From Favolaschia claudopus (taxonomy: Eukaryota; Basidiomycota; Agaricomycetes; Agaricales; Mycenaceae), in assembly GCA_037176885.1 (NCBI GenBank), contig JAWWNJ010000143.1, forward strand, positions 248,001 to 312,000: 64,000 nt of DNA, read 5' to 3'. The translations under genes were made by a program, and so were the position numbers. A model generated the notes under the pieces. The model searched no databases. It was not told the DNA's origin and saw only the letters and a list, made by a program, of their open reading frames with translations. This document shows, in pieces, positions 62,265 to 64,000 of the stretch; the first letter of the stretch is position 1, and every line of letters begins with the position of its first letter.

Positions 62265-63508
62265 AGAGCTCAGGGATAGGGGCGAGCCATCAAAAATCCG
62301 ACAGTGCTAAGCCCCTTGAGAGCCGGAAAGAAAAGGGTCGGGCTGATAAAGACAAAGATTGGAGAAGCAAAGCGGCTGAGGAAGTCGAGTCTGAAGATAG
62401 GCGCGACAAAGACAAAAGACCCGTAGAAAACAGGGCTTATGTCGAACTTCCTTATGTATCGGTTCCGCCGGTTAGAAATCGAACAGAAAATCAACTGGTT
62501 GATTTAGAACAACAAACCACGGAAGTCGAGCCGCGGGAGTATCAAGTTAGGGCCCCTGTCCAGAGAGAAGGTCTAGGAAGGAAGGTCGCTGATAAGATAC
62601 TTCGTACAGAAGTAACTTTGGATGTGCGAGACTTAGTGGGAGTTTCGCCGGAAGTTAGGGCAAATATTAAACGCGACGTAACTAAAGTTAGAAAGCCAGT
62701 TCCTAGGGACGCGGTTAAGAAAGTTATGTTCGCAGATGAAATTGAACAGGCCCTACCTTTCGAGGATGAGGAAGAGGAACCGCGACTGGAGTATGACGCA
62801 CTTAGCCTGAGCGAACTACCTCCGTTGAACTCTGTGTTTATTCAAAACCAGACCACCGAAGAAGTACCACAAGGAGCGGTCACTGTGTTGGACCCCTACC
62901 TTCAATATTTGGAGAATCTCGAGCCAGGTGAAAGGCCTAGGCAAATCTATACAGATGAGAAGAGGCCAATATTCGTAGCGCGCGACTCTGCCAATTTAAG
63001 GGTAATATTCCCGACCATAAATAAGCAGGCGCGAGTAGAATGTGTTATGGACTCGGGATCGCAGGTTGTGTCAATGTCTCTCGAGACGGCTAATCTGTTG
63101 AAATTATCCTGGGACCCAGACATTATTGTACACATGGAAAGCGCGAATAAAAGTATTGAGCGAACGGTTGGTTTAGCCAAGAATGTTCCCTTCAAATTCG
63201 GGGACATGACTGTCTATCTACAAGTACATATAATTCGAGGTCCGGCGTATAAGGTTCTTTTGGGAAGGCCCTTTGAGATTCTGACTGAATGCCAAGTAAA
63301 TAATGGCAGGAATGATTCTCAGACGGTTACCTTGAAAGATCCCAACACAGGAAAAAGGTGTTCGATGCCTACGTTTCCTCGTGGACGAGAGAAAAGCTCT
63401 ACAAAGCAATCTCGAGTCACGGTTGAGGAAGTCGAGGATGAGGAATCGGGTGGAACTGCTGACCCAGATAAAGCGGAGCAGGTTTTTCGCCTAACTTCGA
63501 TGACTTAG
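62261..63508 (+). CDS. Protease region of the second gypsy element
   Basis: Frame -1 to gag, no ATG at its beginning. The first ~240 codons are charged linker (KEKGRADKDKDWRSK). The retropepsin-like core follows, with the active site VECVMDSGSQVVSMS at about codon 260-270 and a later strand LLGRPFEILTECQV. It is closed by TAG 63506-63508. At 63483-63487 (TTTTT) the -1 frame continues into the next ORF, so a second shift may be needed. Confidence 0.8.
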   Translation: MKSSGIGASHQKSDSAKPLESRKEKGRADKDKDWRSKAAEEVESEDRRDKDKRPVENRAYVELPYVSVPPVRNRTENQLVDLEQQTTEVEPREYQVRAPVQREGLGRKVADKILRTEVTLDVRDLVGVSPEVRANIKRDVTKVRKPVPRDAVKKVMFADEIEQALPFEDEEEEPRLEYDALSLSELPPLNSVFIQNQTTEEVPQGAVTVLDPYLQYLENLEPGERPRQIYTDEKRPIFVARDSANLRVIFPTINKQARVECVMDSGSQVVSMSLETANLLKLSWDPDIIVHMESANKSIERTVGLAKNVPFKFGDMTVYLQVHIIRGPAYKVLLGRPFEILTECQVNNGRNDSQTVTLKDPNTGKRCSMPTFPRGREKSSTKQSRVTVEEVEDEESGGTADPDKAEQVFRLTSMT

Positions 63509-63873
63509 TGCATCTGCAAGAACGAGGAGAAGTGGCGCTAAAACTTGGGTTTAATGAGAATAAGGAGTTAGAGATCGAGGGATATTTCAAGCCGAGAGGG
63601 CTTACATTTGATGAGACAGAGATTCAGGAGGCGTATATTAGTGCGTCAACTGGGTCGAGATCGATGAAGAGAGATAGAAGGGCGCAGACCTTGTTCCAAG
63701 AATTTAGGCAGAAGACCCGCAAGGGTAAGAAGCTTGAAAAGAATAAGACAACCAAGAAATACGGTGTCTTTACTTGGAGTACCAGGGAAGGACCGGAAAT
63801 CGAGGTACAAGGGGAACGAACATCCCCGAGAAGCCCGAAGAAGGCCCGCGCACTAAAACACCTGTCGAGATAA
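63487..63873 (+). CDS. Start of the pol frame of the second gypsy element
   Basis: In the -1 frame relative to the protease, the sequence reads SPNFDDLVHLQERGEVALKLG across the protease stop and continues to TAA ending at 63873. It is Lys/Arg/Glu-rich. RT itself is not reached before the window ends, so this is a linker region or a separately closed ORF. Confidence 0.45.
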   Translation, partial: SPNFDDLVHLQERGEVALKLGFNENKELEIEGYFKPRGLTFDETEIQEAYISASTGSRSMKRDRRAQTLFQEFRQKTRKGKKLEKNKTTKKYGVFTWSTREGPEIEVQGERTSPRSPKKARALKHLSR

Positions 63874-64000
63874 GGAAAGTACACTCCTTTACGCAAGGAG
63901 TAAGGTGTGGATGTTGCGCCTCGGCGGATTTTATATCACCAGAGTCCTGTAGCACTTGTTCCGAGGAAATCAAGGAAGAAGTACCAAAAGTTTCGGTTCT

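Noticed and set aside
1..64000. CRISPR arrays, bacterial operons or ribosome binding sites
   Set aside because: No regularly spaced short repeats; gene structure is eukaryotic with many introns.

Overview
The window reads as nuclear DNA of a mushroom-forming basidiomycete (Agaricomycetes). Genes are split by many 40-75 nt introns with GT...CTAAY...AG signals. The families are typical of that group: F-box-like proteins, a MYND finger, a multi-exon P450, a GDSL esterase, a KDZ transposase and Ty3/gypsy elements. No bacterial-type operon, rRNA or CRISPR is seen. All gene models were spliced by eye.

Layout. 0.2-2.1 kb: a small three-exon gene and a diverged tandem repeat. 2.2-15.0 kb: a complete, apparently very young 12.7 kb Ty3/gypsy chromovirus with two 490 bp LTRs that I could not tell apart and a 5 bp target duplication. 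It carries gag, protease, RT-RNaseH-integrase-chromodomain and a third, unrecognised 964-codon ORF between pol and the polypurine tract. 15.7-22.7 kb: an F-box-like gene, a ~170 bp tandem satellite and a long minus-strand multi-exon gene. 23.5-31.9 kb: a RING-finger gene, a 460 bp Mutator-like MITE abutting a truncated 2OG-Fe(II) oxygenase gene, a secreted cyclase-family gene, and a MYND gene split by a second long-TIR element. 32.5-40.6 kb: a metabolic stretch with a medium-chain reductase (frameshifted near its end), a GDSL/SGNH esterase, a single-pass membrane protein and a cytochrome P450. I see no backbone biosynthetic enzyme that would make it a clear cluster. 42.7-44.1 kb: an F-box-like gene.

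44.6-58.8 kb looks like KDZ-transposon territory. It has a basic nuclear-looking protein, an HMG-like gene, a long gene ending in a 2OG-dioxygenase-like fold with an HxD motif (TET/JBP-type candidate), and a KDZ transposase with a CxC cysteine cluster. 58.9-64.0 kb: the 5' part of a second, different Ty3/gypsy element (probable LTR, ATG-free leader, gag, protease, start of pol) that runs off the window.

The strongest leads are the extra ORF of the first retroelement, the KDZ / dioxygenase-like / HMG-like module, and translation features shared by both retroelements: leaders of 0.8-1.2 kb without a single ATG, and -1 ORF junctions at T5 runs. Homopolymer errors in the assembly are an alternative explanation for several of the frameshifts and should be excluded first.
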